Below are positions 9,752 through 19,368 of a stretch of DNA of 64,000 bases, one piece after another (positions within the stretch are counted from its first letter, which is position 1; each line of letters starts with the position of its first letter). The translations under genes were made by a program, and so were the position numbers. This DNA comes from Spirosoma endophyticum (GTDB taxonomy: Bacteria > Bacteroidota > Bacteroidia > Cytophagales > Spirosomataceae), in the NCBI RefSeq assembly GCF_900112365.1, contig NZ_FOLQ01000008.1:1-64000 (forward strand), in the 5' to 3' direction. The notes beneath the pieces are model-generated. The model was not told the origin of the DNA. It searched no databases and saw nothing but the letters and a program-made list of their open reading frames with translations.

Positions 9752-10333
9752 ATGACTGCTGAACGCATACAAATAACGGAGGAGAAGCTGCTTTCCGACA
9801 ACTGGTACGTACTAAAACGTTTTACATTCAAGTATCTGGGTAGAAATGGTCAATGGACAACCCAGCAGCGGGAAGCGTATGACCGGGGAAATGGCGCGAC
9901 CATATTGCTCCATAATTCGCAAACGGATACGGTTATTTTGACCCGGCAGTTTCGTTTACCAACGTTTGTCAACGGTAACCGCGACGGCATGTTGATTGAA
10001 GCCTGCGCGGGATTGCTCGATAATGATCATCCCGATGACGCGATTCGACGCGAAATGGAAGAGGAAACGGGCTACCGGATTCAGCATGTACAGAAGGTAA
10101 TGGAAGCTTACATGAGTCCGGGTTCGGTGACGGAAAAGCTGTTTTTTTACATTGCCCAGTACACCGCCCATACCGAACGTAACGCCGGAGGTGGCATCGA
10201 TGAGGAAGAAATTGATATTCTAGAATTGCCCCTGAGTCAGGCGATGGCGATGGTCGCCAATGGGGAAATTATGGATGGGAAAACTATTATGCTCTTGCAA
10301 TACCTGCGCCTTCAGCAACTAACCCAAAACTAG
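9752..10333 (+). CDS. nudK: Nudix hydrolase, GDP-mannose pyrophosphatase type
   Basis: Cytoplasmic Nudix hydrolase of 193 residues. The Nudix box region reads AGLLDNDHPDDAIRREMEEE followed by TGY, with the REMEEE catalytic glutamates that bind Mg2+. The neighbouring motifs AYMSPGSVTE and NAGGGIDEEEIDILELP, and the C-terminal DGKTIMLLQYL, closely follow the E. coli NudK pattern (GDP-mannose to GMP plus mannose-1-phosphate). Length matches that family (about 190). It is divergent from the DeoR regulator and is followed 1 bp later by the DUF4406 gene, so the two probably form an operon. The substrate is inferred from family motifs. Confidence 0.85.
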   Translation: MTAERIQITEEKLLSDNWYVLKRFTFKYLGRNGQWTTQQREAYDRGNGATILLHNSQTDTVILTRQFRLPTFVNGNRDGMLIEACAGLLDNDHPDDAIRREMEEETGYRIQHVQKVMEAYMSPGSVTEKLFFYIAQYTAHTERNAGGGIDEEEIDILELPLSQAMAMVANGEIMDGKTIMLLQYLRLQQLTQN

Positions 10334-10334
10334 T

Positions 10335-10770
10335 ATGCTAATTCTCATGGCTGGACCGTATCGCTCGGGCACAAACGACGCGGCCGACCTTATTGCTCAA
10401 AATATGCACGATATGGAGGAAGCTGCGCTGGCCATTTACCGCAAAGGTCACACGCCGATTTGTGGCGAATGGACGGTCCGGCGCTCCGGTTGCGTTACCG
10501 CTATTAAAAACGGCAGGTTTAACCCAACTCGGCGACGCTATCTTCAATGAAACTTTCCATCCTGTAGCCGTACGATTAATCGATCATTGCGACGCGGTAC
10601 TACGTGTTGGCGGACCATCCGTTGGAGCGGACGAAATGATGAAGCAAGCTACGTTGAAAGGAAAGCAGACGTTCTGGACGATGGAGGAAATGTCAGATAA
10701 TCAAGTTTTGCAGAGTAAATCGGCAGGTAAGAACGTAGCGGACCAACAATCCCGATTTATTTTTCACTAA
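10335..10770 (+). pseudogene. DUF4406 protein, frameshifted
   Basis: The N-terminal half (MLILMAGPYRSGTNDAADL to ICGEW) reads from 10335; the C-terminal half (PVALPLLKTAGLTQLGDAIF, then RLIDHCDAVLRVGGPSVGAD) continues one frame later and stops at 10770. Together they make a typical DUF4406 (nucleoside 2-deoxyribosyltransferase-like) protein of about 140 residues. The frame change falls at 10473-10488, a 16-nt stretch made of two similar octamers (ACGGTCCG, GCGCTCCG); GEW followed directly by VALPLL would match my memory of intact family members. So either a 16-bp insertion or a single-base indel broke the gene. The start is 1 bp after the Nudix stop. The 3' end overlaps the convergent glycosylase gene by 4 bp. 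Confidence 0.7.
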
Positions 10771-11495
10771 GCATTTAAGGGTTTCTTTCGGGTCGGCGTA
10801 CTACTCAGGAGAGCGGTTCCTCCGGATTGATAAAAATCACATATGTCGCGTAGCACGCATTCGCTGCACTTCGGATAATACCAGGTACATACCCGCTGTC
10901 CGTGCCAGTAAAAATGTTTGTGAAAATTAAAGAGCACCAGTGAATCCAGCGGTAAGTAAGACAACAGTAATGTATGGGCCTTTTCCGCGCTCACTTTAGG
11001 GCCAATGAGTCCCAATCGCTGCGTGACCCGATGGACATGCGTATCGACGGGCAGTACCGGCTTATGAAACTTGAAAAGCAGGACAATGGTGGCCGTCTTC
11101 AAGCCGATTCCGGGAAGAGCCATGAGCCAGTTCATAGCCTCTTCGGTAGATAGTTTGCCCAGAAAATCAAGGTTGGCCGCCCCCGTTTCCTGGAAGAGGT
11201 GCCGCAACAGATTTTGTATGTAAGGCGCTTTTACTTCGGGATAATTAGCCGCTTGTATGGCGTTGATCAGATCGGGGAGTGGCGCATCCCGAACCTCTTC
11301 CCAGCTCGGAAATCGGTCGCGCATGGTGCGATAGGCAGTCACTTCATTGGCATGGGTCGTTCGGTGCGACAAAATGGTGCCAACCAGTTCATGCATCGGA
11401 TCAGAATAGCCCTGAATGGCCTGTGTGCCATATAGTTCGGTCAGCCGCTGATGGGCGCTACGTGTTTTGTCGGCTGGACTGGAACTGGGTTGCAT
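10767..11495 (-). CDS. endonuclease III-like HhH-GPD DNA glycosylase
   Basis: Base-excision repair enzyme of 242 residues. The helix-hairpin-helix reads LPGIGLKTATIVLL, with the catalytic Lys in GLKTA, and the catalytic Asp lies in PVDTHVHRV. The C-terminal cluster is C-x6-C-x2-C-x5-C (CTWYYPKCSECVLRDIC), exactly the [4Fe-4S] spacing of Nth/MutY. The adenine-recognition C-terminal domain of MutY is absent, so an Nth-type pyrimidine glycosylase or a close paralogue fits best. Somewhat divergent from the housekeeping Nth, so it may be a second copy. It converges on the DUF4406 gene. Confidence 0.85.
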   Translation of the reverse strand: MQPSSSPADKTRSAHQRLTELYGTQAIQGYSDPMHELVGTILSHRTTHANEVTAYRTMRDRFPSWEEVRDAPLPDLINAIQAANYPEVKAPYIQNLLRHLFQETGAANLDFLGKLSTEEAMNWLMALPGIGLKTATIVLLFKFHKPVLPVDTHVHRVTQRLGLIGPKVSAEKAHTLLLSYLPLDSLVLFNFHKHFYWHGQRVCTWYYPKCSECVLRDICDFYQSGGTALLSSTPTRKKPLNA

Positions 11496-11859
11496 ACAAA
11501 AACCGGTTGTCGGCTGTTTTGTGATGCTAGTTTGAACCCATGTTCATCAAGAATGTTTCTCCTTGTTTGGAACTGGCTTGGCCGGGCCGTCTATATACTT
11601 AAAATAACGAATCTGACTTTGTTGTTGGCTGGTGTTCTTCTGTCCCGTTAGATCGGTGGACGTGCGAAGCATTTTTTGAGAGCGAATGAAAAATTCGACA
11701 ATTCCTGAAATCCCCAACTATGCGAAAGTTTAGTACGTTCGACGGCGTTGGGAGTTTTCATTGATGATAAAAGTATGGCCCTTCTGATCAGAGAAGACAG
11801 ATCCTCGTCAACACACGAATTAGCCGTACGTTGACGAGGAAGAAGGTTTTTTCGCTGTC
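11496..11859. other. intergenic region, no gene seen
   Basis: A 364-bp gap between the divergently read ends of the glycosylase and PIG-L genes. Apart from an inverted repeat at 11802-11840 and a small palindrome TCTGATCAGA near 11783, nothing coding or RNA-like was recognised. Confidence 0.5.
11802..11840 (-). terminator. inverted repeat downstream of PIG-L gene
   Basis: TCCTCGTCAAC and GTTGACGAGGA form a perfect 11-bp stem with a 17-nt loop, 20 bp beyond the PIG-L stop. There is no T tract, so a terminator role is likely but not certain. Confidence 0.5.
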
Positions 11860-14418
11860 CTAGTTCCGGTTTTGCGAACCCGACACCGAGGCTGCTGGAG
11901 TGGCTCCCACCGAAATCAAATTTGCGAACAGGCGATACGCGCCGGGCACGCCAGCGGGCAGCTCGCGGAAGAAGACGAGGCCGGTGTAAATGAAGTTTCC
12001 CTTGCCGTATTTGGCGTAAATCAGGCTGCCTAACTTGGCCGCTTCGTTCTGGTCGTTGGCCGAGAAGATCGGTTCGTAAGCTTTGTCGTAATCTTTAGCA
12101 AAGTAGATGCCCCGCTCCTGAATCCAGCCGCTGAAATCGGCCTCGGTTATTTTATTAGGGTAATTCAATAACCGATGCTGTGGGTTCACAAACGTCATTT
12201 TAGCGTCTTCCTCAGTTACGCGTTCGGCACCAACGGTAAATGGATAAGGGCCCATCTGGTTAACTTTCAGGCCGTTCTGAATAAATCCATTACCGCCCGG
12301 TGTTACGTACTGAACGACCATTGTACCCCCGTTTTTAACGTAATCCATGAGTTTGGGCTGATAGAGGGCTAAATAATCGTTGGTGTTGTAGGCCCGAACA
12401 CCCACGACAATGGCGTCAAAACCGGCCAGGTTTCCGTTCAGTTGGGCGGGTCCGAGCAGCGTAACGTGGCAACCCATCTGCTGTAAAGCAGCGGGTACTT
12501 CATCTCCCGCCCCAACAATATACCCGATGTTCTTCGCGGTTACCTTCACGTCCAGTTTCACTAGTTTGGCTTCAGACGGTGGGAACAGCGTTTGCGTTGG
12601 AATGTGCTTGTAGGCAATCTGCCGAAGGCTGGTCGCGAAGGTTCCATCTGGCGTGGTCATTACGGCCTGCAACTTGCCATTCTGTGCCTGGGCGGTTGGA
12701 ATGATCTGGAACGTAGCCCGTTGCTCACTGCCTTTGGTGGTCAGGGAAAAAGGCAGTGAGGCCGGTTCAACACGCCAGCCGGTGGGAACGTCAATTTTCA
12801 GCGTACCTGCTACGTTCGCCCGTCCTGCTTTGAGCACGATCTCGGCCGTTTTGGGTATGTTGTCGCTAAACGCATATACACGTTCTGTTAAATTGGCGGT
12901 TACCTCGGGCTGAACGATAAAGGGACGGTAAATTTCACCATCGACGGGGTCGGTTGATCGGTAAACAACCGGGCGGCCGAACGTAAACCGCTGTCCACTG
13001 ATCTCAAAGGTGTAGCTGGCCGATACCGCAGGGGGATTTTCGGGCAGGCCGATGAGTTGCTGGTTATCGACCTGAAAGACGCCTTTGATAATGGGTTTTT
13101 CGAGCCAGTAGGGTTGCGAAATTTTCTGTGTTTTCGGGATCGTTACGTTGGTTGGCAACAACACTACGTCGTTGGGCTTGAGTGCCATATTGAGCGTCGT
13201 ATCCTTACCGGTGGAGTAGCGAACGTTTACCAACGTAACTGGTACGTCGGCGCGGTTGACGATATTGGTCGTGAGTTTAATCGTTTCGCCGGGCGTGGCT
13301 GCGTAGTCGGCAGGGTTGGTTTCAAACCACAGTCCCAGGCATTGCCGAATCAGCGTTTCCACTTCCTGCCGCTTGGCTTTAACGTAAATATTGGCCGTGT
13401 CCAACTTCGTGATGGCGCCATACAGTTGCACCAGAGCCGGAACCGACGCTGCGGGTTGATCGGGCTTGAAGCTGCTGATAGTTTGCGTAACAAGCGATTG
13501 AACGACGTCGCTGTTAGGCACGCGTTTCCAGGTCAGGTCAATGCCTTCGAGCGGGTCTTTCTGGACGGGATCGCCCCCTTTTAATAACAGGTAATCAATG
13601 CGGGCACCGCGATTGGGCGCTACGCCAAATCCCTGACTTTTATGCTGGCTGCGGCTTTCGGAAGCAATTTCACCGTACGAACGACCCAGCAGCGGATTGT
13701 ATAAACCCGTTTCAATACCGATCAGGTTACCCGCTTCTTCTGGTTTTTTATTACTCAGGAAAGCACCCGGAATAAACATGTTCCACATGATGCGCCGGGC
13801 CTGCCACGGTTTCACATACGCCAGCTGCTCCGGAAATTTAGTGGCGTCATTGGAGATTTTAAACGCTTCTTCAGCCAGAAATCCCGATGCGCTGTGGTGA
13901 CCATGACCGGCGCGGGCGTCGGGTGGGAAACGGGTGATAATCACATCGGGCTGGTACTTGCGAATCATCCATACGACGTCGGCCAGTATTTTATCCTGAC
14001 CCCAGGTGCGGACGGCCTCATCGGTCGACTTCGAGAAACCAAAATCATAGGCCCGACTGAAAAACTGATCGGGACCGTCGATGCGCCGGGCTGCCAGCAA
14101 TTCCTGTGTTCGAATAACACCGATGTTTTCACCCTGTTCGGAACCGATGAGATTTTGTCCACCGTCGCCCCGCGTCAGTGATAAATACCCCGTCCGAACC
14201 AGTCGATCTTTAGCCAGATAAGCCAGCATCAATGTATTCTCATCATCGGGGTGAGCCGCTACGTAGAGGACGGAACCCAGTACGTTCAGTTTTTTGAGAT
14301 TCGACAGGATTTCACCCGATGGCGTTGACTTGATAGGACCGTAGGGAACCTGAGCGAAGGAAATCTGGGACAGAAAATAACCAAACAGGAATGCAGGCAG
14401 GAGTTTACGAAGCGACAC
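11860..14418 (-). CDS. exported PIG-L family deacetylase
   Basis: Zinc-dependent N-acetyl-sugar deacetylase of the PIG-L/LmbE family, exported through an N-terminal signal peptide (LLPAFLFGYFLSQISFAQ). The HPDDE metal motif is at residues 56-60 and the second metal motif GHGHH at about 170. LTRGDGGQN lies between them. The PIG-L domain covers about residues 50-300. The remaining 550 residues include beta-sandwich-like segments and a C-terminal Rossmann/GATase-like part (VVGVRAYNTND, NGGTMVVQYVTPGG), an arrangement seen in large Bacteroidota members. It follows the SusC/SusD pair on the same strand but has its own promoter and a terminator before it. Acetylated glycan processing next to a SusCD importer is a reasonable inference; substrate unknown. 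Confidence 0.85.
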   Translation of the reverse strand: MSLRKLLPAFLFGYFLSQISFAQVPYGPIKSTPSGEILSNLKKLNVLGSVLYVAAHPDDENTLMLAYLAKDRLVRTGYLSLTRGDGGQNLIGSEQGENIGVIRTQELLAARRIDGPDQFFSRAYDFGFSKSTDEAVRTWGQDKILADVVWMIRKYQPDVIITRFPPDARAGHGHHSASGFLAEEAFKISNDATKFPEQLAYVKPWQARRIMWNMFIPGAFLSNKKPEEAGNLIGIETGLYNPLLGRSYGEIASESRSQHKSQGFGVAPNRGARIDYLLLKGGDPVQKDPLEGIDLTWKRVPNSDVVQSLVTQTISSFKPDQPAASVPALVQLYGAITKLDTANIYVKAKRQEVETLIRQCLGLWFETNPADYAATPGETIKLTTNIVNRADVPVTLVNVRYSTGKDTTLNMALKPNDVVLLPTNVTIPKTQKISQPYWLEKPIIKGVFQVDNQQLIGLPENPPAVSASYTFEISGQRFTFGRPVVYRSTDPVDGEIYRPFIVQPEVTANLTERVYAFSDNIPKTAEIVLKAGRANVAGTLKIDVPTGWRVEPASLPFSLTTKGSEQRATFQIIPTAQAQNGKLQAVMTTPDGTFATSLRQIAYKHIPTQTLFPPSEAKLVKLDVKVTAKNIGYIVGAGDEVPAALQQMGCHVTLLGPAQLNGNLAGFDAIVVGVRAYNTNDYLALYQPKLMDYVKNGGTMVVQYVTPGGNGFIQNGLKVNQMGPYPFTVGAERVTEEDAKMTFVNPQHRLLNYPNKITEADFSGWIQERGIYFAKDYDKAYEPIFSANDQNEAAKLGSLIYAKYGKGNFIYTGLVFFRELPAGVPGAYRLFANLISVGATPAASVSGSQNRN

Positions 14419-14447
14419 AGGCAGAAGATGATTATAGGCGTATTAGG

Positions 14448-14477
14448 CAAATTTACGATGAAGCCTACATTCGCCAA
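14448..14477 (-). promoter_or_regulatory. promoter of the PIG-L gene (TTG-N19-TAAATTTG)
   Basis: On the minus strand TTG at 14477-14475 and TAAATTTG at 14455-14448 are 19 bp apart, the classic Bacteroidota sigma-ABfr -33/-7 arrangement. The -7 box ends 30 bp before the start codon. Confidence 0.65.
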
Positions 14478-14537
14478 TGTGTAGCAACCAGTTAAGTTGG
14501 TAGAAATGGGATTAGTTATACGAAAAGACAGCAAAAG

Positions 14538-14568
14538 AAAAGGCTATCCCACATCGGAATAGCCTTTT
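14538..14568. terminator. hairpin terminator after susD-like gene
   Basis: AAAAGGCTAT and ATAGCCTTTT form a perfect 10-bp stem with an 11-nt loop, 33 bp past the SusD stop. The T-rich 3' side on the minus strand supports Rho-independent termination and separates SusCD from the PIG-L unit. Confidence 0.75.
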
Positions 14569-14600
14569 ACCGTACATACGTTACCTAACAACAAAACGTA

Positions 14601-16031
14601 TTACTGGAAGATCGTCACTTTGGTGAACTGATCAGGTAGGGGTTTCGGTACGTTGGGGTTGGTGTTAACCTCACCCTGTGGGTAAATAAACCGTTCTGGT
14701 TTTTTCGCACCACTGTACAGAGGAATGGGGAGTTGAACGATAGGCGTGGCCTTTTCCAGTCGACGAACATCGTTGAAAGCCTCATACTGCATGAGGAAGA
14801 AAATATAACGCTGAACAACAATTTCATACAACAGAGCCAGTTGCGTTGTAGCCGCTTTCGTTGGATTGGCCAGACCGGTAGGCGCGAAGTCCGTCAATAC
14901 GTAGGGATCATACTTACGCCCTGTTGTCGAAAGCGTTTTGCCGTTGATGGTGCCACTAGCTAGCCCCGCTCTGACCAGATTAAGCGCTGCCAGTGCTTTG
15001 TCGGGAACACCCAGGCGGGCCTGCGCTTCGGCAATAATGAGCTGGTTTTCGTAATAGGTAAGAATTGGGTGGGGCGCATTTGAGGTAAAGGCACCGTCCA
15101 CTACGTTGGGGTCTAACGTGCCCGCTGAAACCACGCCAACCTTAAAATAGTGATTATAAAGCGCCGTTTCGTCGGTTTTCGTATTCGCCGATTTAATTCT
15201 TGAGTTCATCAGCATGGGCAGATAGGCGCCATCGAAGCCGGTGTCGCCTGGTCGGTTGACCCGGAAAAAGTCATAGTTCTGATTGTAGTCAATGCCCTGG
15301 CTGGTCCCATGAGGAACGAGCGCATCGTTTGCCGAACTGCTGATGCCCAACGCCCCACTTTCAATCGCTTTGGCATAATTACCGACGTGCAGATAAAGCC
15401 GCGCTTTCAGTGTATAAGCAGCCGCTTTCCATTTCGACACATCGCCTTTGTAGATGAAGTCCTGACTGGCGAAGGCTAGACCACTGGCGGTTGACAGGTT
15501 CGTAATGGCGTTGTCCAGCGTTGTTTGCAGGGCAGCATACACATCCACCTGTTTATCGAATACGGGCGTTGGGTATTTAACGTCGTCAAACGCCTGGCTG
15601 TAAGGAACGTCGCCGTAGAGGTCTGTTGCTTTGGCAATCAGCAGCGCTTCCAGCACCTGGCCAACACCTTTGGTCCATTTATCGCTTACCGCATCCGCTT
15701 TGGTCTGGATGAGTCGCGCCTGACTGGCGGCTGGGTACAGTGGGCTCCAGGAGAAATTCTGCGCCGACACGATGTATTCGGCATATCCCTGATGCTGACG
15801 GCTCAGCCCATTGAGCTGGCCCGCCCAGATGGCGGAAATCCGAACATCGGTATCCTCGTGCAGCATGGTTACACCCACCAGCGTGCCAGAAAGCAACGTT
15901 GGAATATCAACATCGGTAACCGCGTTGGGGTTACTCTGGATGTTCGGTTCGTCGAACAATTTGCTGCAACCGCTTAGCAGGGTAAGGGCTAACAGCGAGG
16001 CCGTAATTTTATATGAAAATGATTTTTTCAT
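14601..16031 (-). CDS. SusD/RagB-like outer-membrane lipoprotein
   Basis: Surface nutrient-binding lipoprotein that pairs with the SusC-like porin just upstream (50-bp gap, same strand). The signal peptide ends in the lipobox LLSGC (residues about 18-22), followed by SKLFDEPNIQSNPNAVTDVD, the start seen in the SusD-like_2 (PF12771) group. At 476 residues it fits that group. TPR-like helices run through the body, with motifs such as KWKAAAYTLKARLYLHVGNY and AEAQARLG typical of SusD. It would cap SusC at the cell surface and deliver ligand. The substrate is unknown; nothing here separates sugar from peptide ligands. Confidence 0.9.
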   Translation of the reverse strand: MKKSFSYKITASLLALTLLSGCSKLFDEPNIQSNPNAVTDVDIPTLLSGTLVGVTMLHEDTDVRISAIWAGQLNGLSRQHQGYAEYIVSAQNFSWSPLYPAASQARLIQTKADAVSDKWTKGVGQVLEALLIAKATDLYGDVPYSQAFDDVKYPTPVFDKQVDVYAALQTTLDNAITNLSTASGLAFASQDFIYKGDVSKWKAAAYTLKARLYLHVGNYAKAIESGALGISSSANDALVPHGTSQGIDYNQNYDFFRVNRPGDTGFDGAYLPMLMNSRIKSANTKTDETALYNHYFKVGVVSAGTLDPNVVDGAFTSNAPHPILTYYENQLIIAEAQARLGVPDKALAALNLVRAGLASGTINGKTLSTTGRKYDPYVLTDFAPTGLANPTKAATTQLALLYEIVVQRYIFFLMQYEAFNDVRRLEKATPIVQLPIPLYSGAKKPERFIYPQGEVNTNPNVPKPLPDQFTKVTIFQ

Positions 16032-16080
16032 GATCTGAAAGAAGTTTATGTTCCCGGAACGGAGGTTCCTGAAATGGCTT

Positions 16081-19000
16081 TTAGTAGGTGATTCGTAGCG
16101 AGAACAGGAGCGATTTCGTATTGGGGTTCGTAAACCAGTCTTGTCCGCGGGAGAGACCTGCGCCCGTAATATTCACCTCGGGGTCCGTTCCGGTGTAGTT
16201 GGTCCACAACAGGAGATTACGACCGGTGAGGCTGAAATCAACGTTCGACAGGTGCGTAATCCGGCGGAAACCTTCACTGCGGAGGCTGTAGGTCAGTGTC
16301 ACTTCCCGTAATCGAGTTGAGCTGCCGTCTTCGATGAATTGCTTATACGAAGCCGAGTTAAACGACGTACCTCGACCCTGATACCAGGCCTGGTTCAGCG
16401 CCACGGGTCCCGCACCGAAATCTTTGATCTGACCCTGAAATGACGTACCGGCCGCAATCGTGTTGCCGTTCACATCTTTTATGCCACCGGCTGGTGCCAC
16501 GGCTGTGCCGCCCTGATCGGCATGAACACCGAAGCTATAGAGTGCACCGCGGGTTCCGTTGTAGAAATCGTTACCGGCTACCCGATCGAACAGTACGGAG
16601 AGCGACAATCCTTTGTAGGAGAACGTACTTCCTAAACCACCGCGCCATTTTGGGTTTGGATCACCAATGATTTCGTTACCCGTTCCACCCTGTGGAAAAC
16701 CGTTCGCGTCGAGCTGATACTTGCCTGATTCATCTTTCAGGAAATCGGTCGAGTAAAACACGCCGAACGGCTGGCCTTCAATCAGTGACGCATTCTGCTG
16801 ATAACTGTCGGGCAACGTCTGGGCGGCTGCTCCGGCCAGTGATACAACCTTGTTGCGGTTCAACGAGAAGTTTGCCGACAAATTCCATTTGAAATCACCG
16901 AGGGATAATACGTCAGCACCAGCTTCCAGCTCAATCCCTTTGTTCGAGAGTTTAGCCGCGTTGACATTCCGGATGCTGTAACCCGTTTCGTTGGGTACGT
17001 TCAGCGAAAGAATGACATCTTCGGTCGAGTTGTCGTAGGCAGTTGCCGAGACGTTGATTTTGTTGTTCAGGAAACGAAGATCAAAGCCAACTTCGGTTTC
17101 CGTTTTCCGCTCAGGGCGCAGAAAGTCATTACCGGCGGTTGTACTGCGAACGTAGCCACCACCATACAACGCACTGGCCGATTTCAGACCACCCGCGTAG
17201 GCATCGGTATAAGCCGCTGGTGAAAACGTCGTGAAATTCTGATAAGGCTGTGGCTGGATACCCACTTGTCCCCAGGTGACCCGTAGTTTACCAAAGCTAA
17301 GTACCGAACTGTTTTCAAGACCTTTCAGCTTCGAAAACTGCCAGGCTAGCGCGGCCGATGGGAAAAAGAAACTACTGTTGGTCTTTGAGCCAAAGGTCGA
17401 AGCACTTTCGGTACGTCCGGTCAGCGTCAGGAACAGCATGTTATAGGCCTGTACTTCTGCCTGACCGTAGTAGGCATATGTACGAATGAGCGAATTGTAG
17501 TTGCTGATCGAACTGTTGGAGTTCAGCGCGTTGGTGAGAATGTCGGGTGCATTGGGAACGATGAAATTGGTAATCTGATCGCTCATGTATTCTTTCCGGC
17601 GGCTGTTGTAGTTCAAACCGACCAGCAACGAACCACTGAAGTTATTGTTGAAAGTATGCGTTGCATTGGCAAAGACATCGGTATTGAACTGCTTTTCGGT
17701 AATCCAGTTTTTGGACAATAAACCGGTTCCGTACGAACCTGAGTTACGGGCAAATCGCTCAAGCCGGTAATCGGTAAAATTGTCAATACCGGTACGGCCC
17801 GTAATGCTCAGCCACGACGTTGGGGTAATGCCTATTTCGGCGGTACCCGTAATTCGGTCGACATCGGTTGTGTTTCGGTTGTTGTTGATGTTCCAGACGG
17901 GGTTGGCATAAATCGTGTTCTGATCGACGCCCAGCGGATTCCGGAACGATACGTGTGCATCGTTGAACGTCTGTCCTGCTTTATTCGTGTAAATCCCGGT
18001 GTAGTACTCGTTGTTGAAATCGCCCGGTGTCCGGAAGCCACCCAGAATGATCCCATCGAGGTTGTCACCCTGCTGAACACGGGACGAGTAGCTTTTGGTA
18101 TAGCCAATATTGGCCGAAGCCCGGAACCACTCGGTAAACTGGCTGGCTGCGTTGAACCGAACCGTGTTACGCTGGTAGGTGCTAAACTGCTTGATAACCC
18201 CCTCCTGATTCAGGTTTGAGTAGCTCAACAGGAAATTGCTACGGGCATTGCCACCACTGAAATTGATAGCGTTATCGGTGAAATGGCCCGTCTGAAAGAC
18301 GTCCTGCGTGTGGTCATACGTATCGCGCGAGTTCTTGCCACCGTGTGGATTAGCGGCCGTTCCGGCTGCAATGGCGTACCGTTTTGTGCCATCCGGAAAC
18401 GTAACGAATCCCTGATAACCCGCTGCGGTTGGGTCCGTGATAAAGTTGTCGACGCCACCGGCACGGGCCGAAATCAGGTCGCCGAAGGTATTCCGGCTGC
18501 CTTGCTGATAAAGACCGCCCGATCCCTGGCCGTAGTTCGTTTGTAGTTTGTGGTTTTTGTTGACTCTGTCGAATGAAACGGTCGATTTGAAGGTGATGTT
18601 CACCTTGCCTTTGGAATCTTTTCCTTTTTTGGTCGTGATCACAATTACGCCATTGGCGGCCCGCGTCCCCCATAAAGCAGCCGCAGAGGCTCCTTTCAGC
18701 ACCTCCATGCTCTCGATGTCGTCGGGGTTAATGTCGTTGATACGTGACTGCTGGACAATGGAATTACCAGCGGCTGAGCCATTGTTGTCGCTGGAGTTAC
18801 TGACCGGCACACCATCGACAATAAACAGTGGCTGGGCATTACCGTTGATGGTGTTTTGCCCGCGAATCTGAATGTAGGCGCCCGCTCCCGGATCGCCCCC
18901 ATTGCGGGTAATGACAACGCCCGATGCTTTGCCACTCAGGCCGGTAAGCAGACTGGTTTCGCCCGATTTAGCGATGTTTTTTCCAGATACGGTCGAAACC

Positions 19001-19368
19001 GATGAGGCAAATTTATCGCGTTCTTCTTTCAGGCCAAGCGCCGTAATGATCACTTCATTCAATTGCTTGGTATCGGTTTTGAGCTTCACGTCAATGACGC
19101 TACGTCCCCCAATCACTTCTTCGACGGTTTGCATGCCTACGGCTGAAAAGACCAGCGTCGTGCCAGATTCGGGAACAACCAGGCTATAGGCACCTTTAAC
19201 ATCGGTTACGGTTCCGATCGTTGTGCCTTTCACCACCACAGTAGTACCCGCAAACCCATCAATGCCTTCATCAGCAGCCACAGTGCCGCTGATCTTTCGA
19301 CCCTGTGCCAGCGCCAGCGAGCAATGTAAACCTACCAGAAATAGGCTCATCAGTAATGATTTTTTCAT
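16081..19368 (-). CDS. SusC/RagA-like TonB-linked outer-membrane transporter
   Basis: TonB-dependent importer of 1095 residues. Signal peptide MKKSLLMSLFLVGLHCSLAL ends AQ. A CarboxypepD_reg-like domain follows (about 25-110, ISGTVAADEGIDGFAGTTVV), then a TonB box-like stretch, the plug (about 120-245, PLFIVDGVPV and LKGASAAALWGTRAANGVIV) and a 22-strand barrel ending in an aromatic-rich KSLLFSLRITY. The plug signature FIVDGVPVSNS is diagnostic of SusC. It is the first gene of the pair with the SusD-like lipoprotein and is preceded by a good Bacteroidota promoter. Substrate unknown; no glycoside hydrolase is adjacent. Confidence 0.93.
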   Translation of the reverse strand: MKKSLLMSLFLVGLHCSLALAQGRKISGTVAADEGIDGFAGTTVVVKGTTIGTVTDVKGAYSLVVPESGTTLVFSAVGMQTVEEVIGGRSVIDVKLKTDTKQLNEVIITALGLKEERDKFASSVSTVSGKNIAKSGETSLLTGLSGKASGVVITRNGGDPGAGAYIQIRGQNTINGNAQPLFIVDGVPVSNSSDNNGSAAGNSIVQQSRINDINPDDIESMEVLKGASAAALWGTRAANGVIVITTKKGKDSKGKVNITFKSTVSFDRVNKNHKLQTNYGQGSGGLYQQGSRNTFGDLISARAGGVDNFITDPTAAGYQGFVTFPDGTKRYAIAAGTAANPHGGKNSRDTYDHTQDVFQTGHFTDNAINFSGGNARSNFLLSYSNLNQEGVIKQFSTYQRNTVRFNAASQFTEWFRASANIGYTKSYSSRVQQGDNLDGIILGGFRTPGDFNNEYYTGIYTNKAGQTFNDAHVSFRNPLGVDQNTIYANPVWNINNNRNTTDVDRITGTAEIGITPTSWLSITGRTGIDNFTDYRLERFARNSGSYGTGLLSKNWITEKQFNTDVFANATHTFNNNFSGSLLVGLNYNSRRKEYMSDQITNFIVPNAPDILTNALNSNSSISNYNSLIRTYAYYGQAEVQAYNMLFLTLTGRTESASTFGSKTNSSFFFPSAALAWQFSKLKGLENSSVLSFGKLRVTWGQVGIQPQPYQNFTTFSPAAYTDAYAGGLKSASALYGGGYVRSTTAGNDFLRPERKTETEVGFDLRFLNNKINVSATAYDNSTEDVILSLNVPNETGYSIRNVNAAKLSNKGIELEAGADVLSLGDFKWNLSANFSLNRNKVVSLAGAAAQTLPDSYQQNASLIEGQPFGVFYSTDFLKDESGKYQLDANGFPQGGTGNEIIGDPNPKWRGGLGSTFSYKGLSLSVLFDRVAGNDFYNGTRGALYSFGVHADQGGTAVAPAGGIKDVNGNTIAAGTSFQGQIKDFGAGPVALNQAWYQGRGTSFNSASYKQFIEDGSSTRLREVTLTYSLRSEGFRRITHLSNVDFSLTGRNLLLWTNYTGTDPEVNITGAGLSRGQDWFTNPNTKSLLFSLRITY

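Noticed and set aside
13057..13584. plus-strand open frame of 175 codons within the PIG-L gene
   Set aside because: Lies wholly opposite a well-supported conserved gene and shows no family features or promoter.
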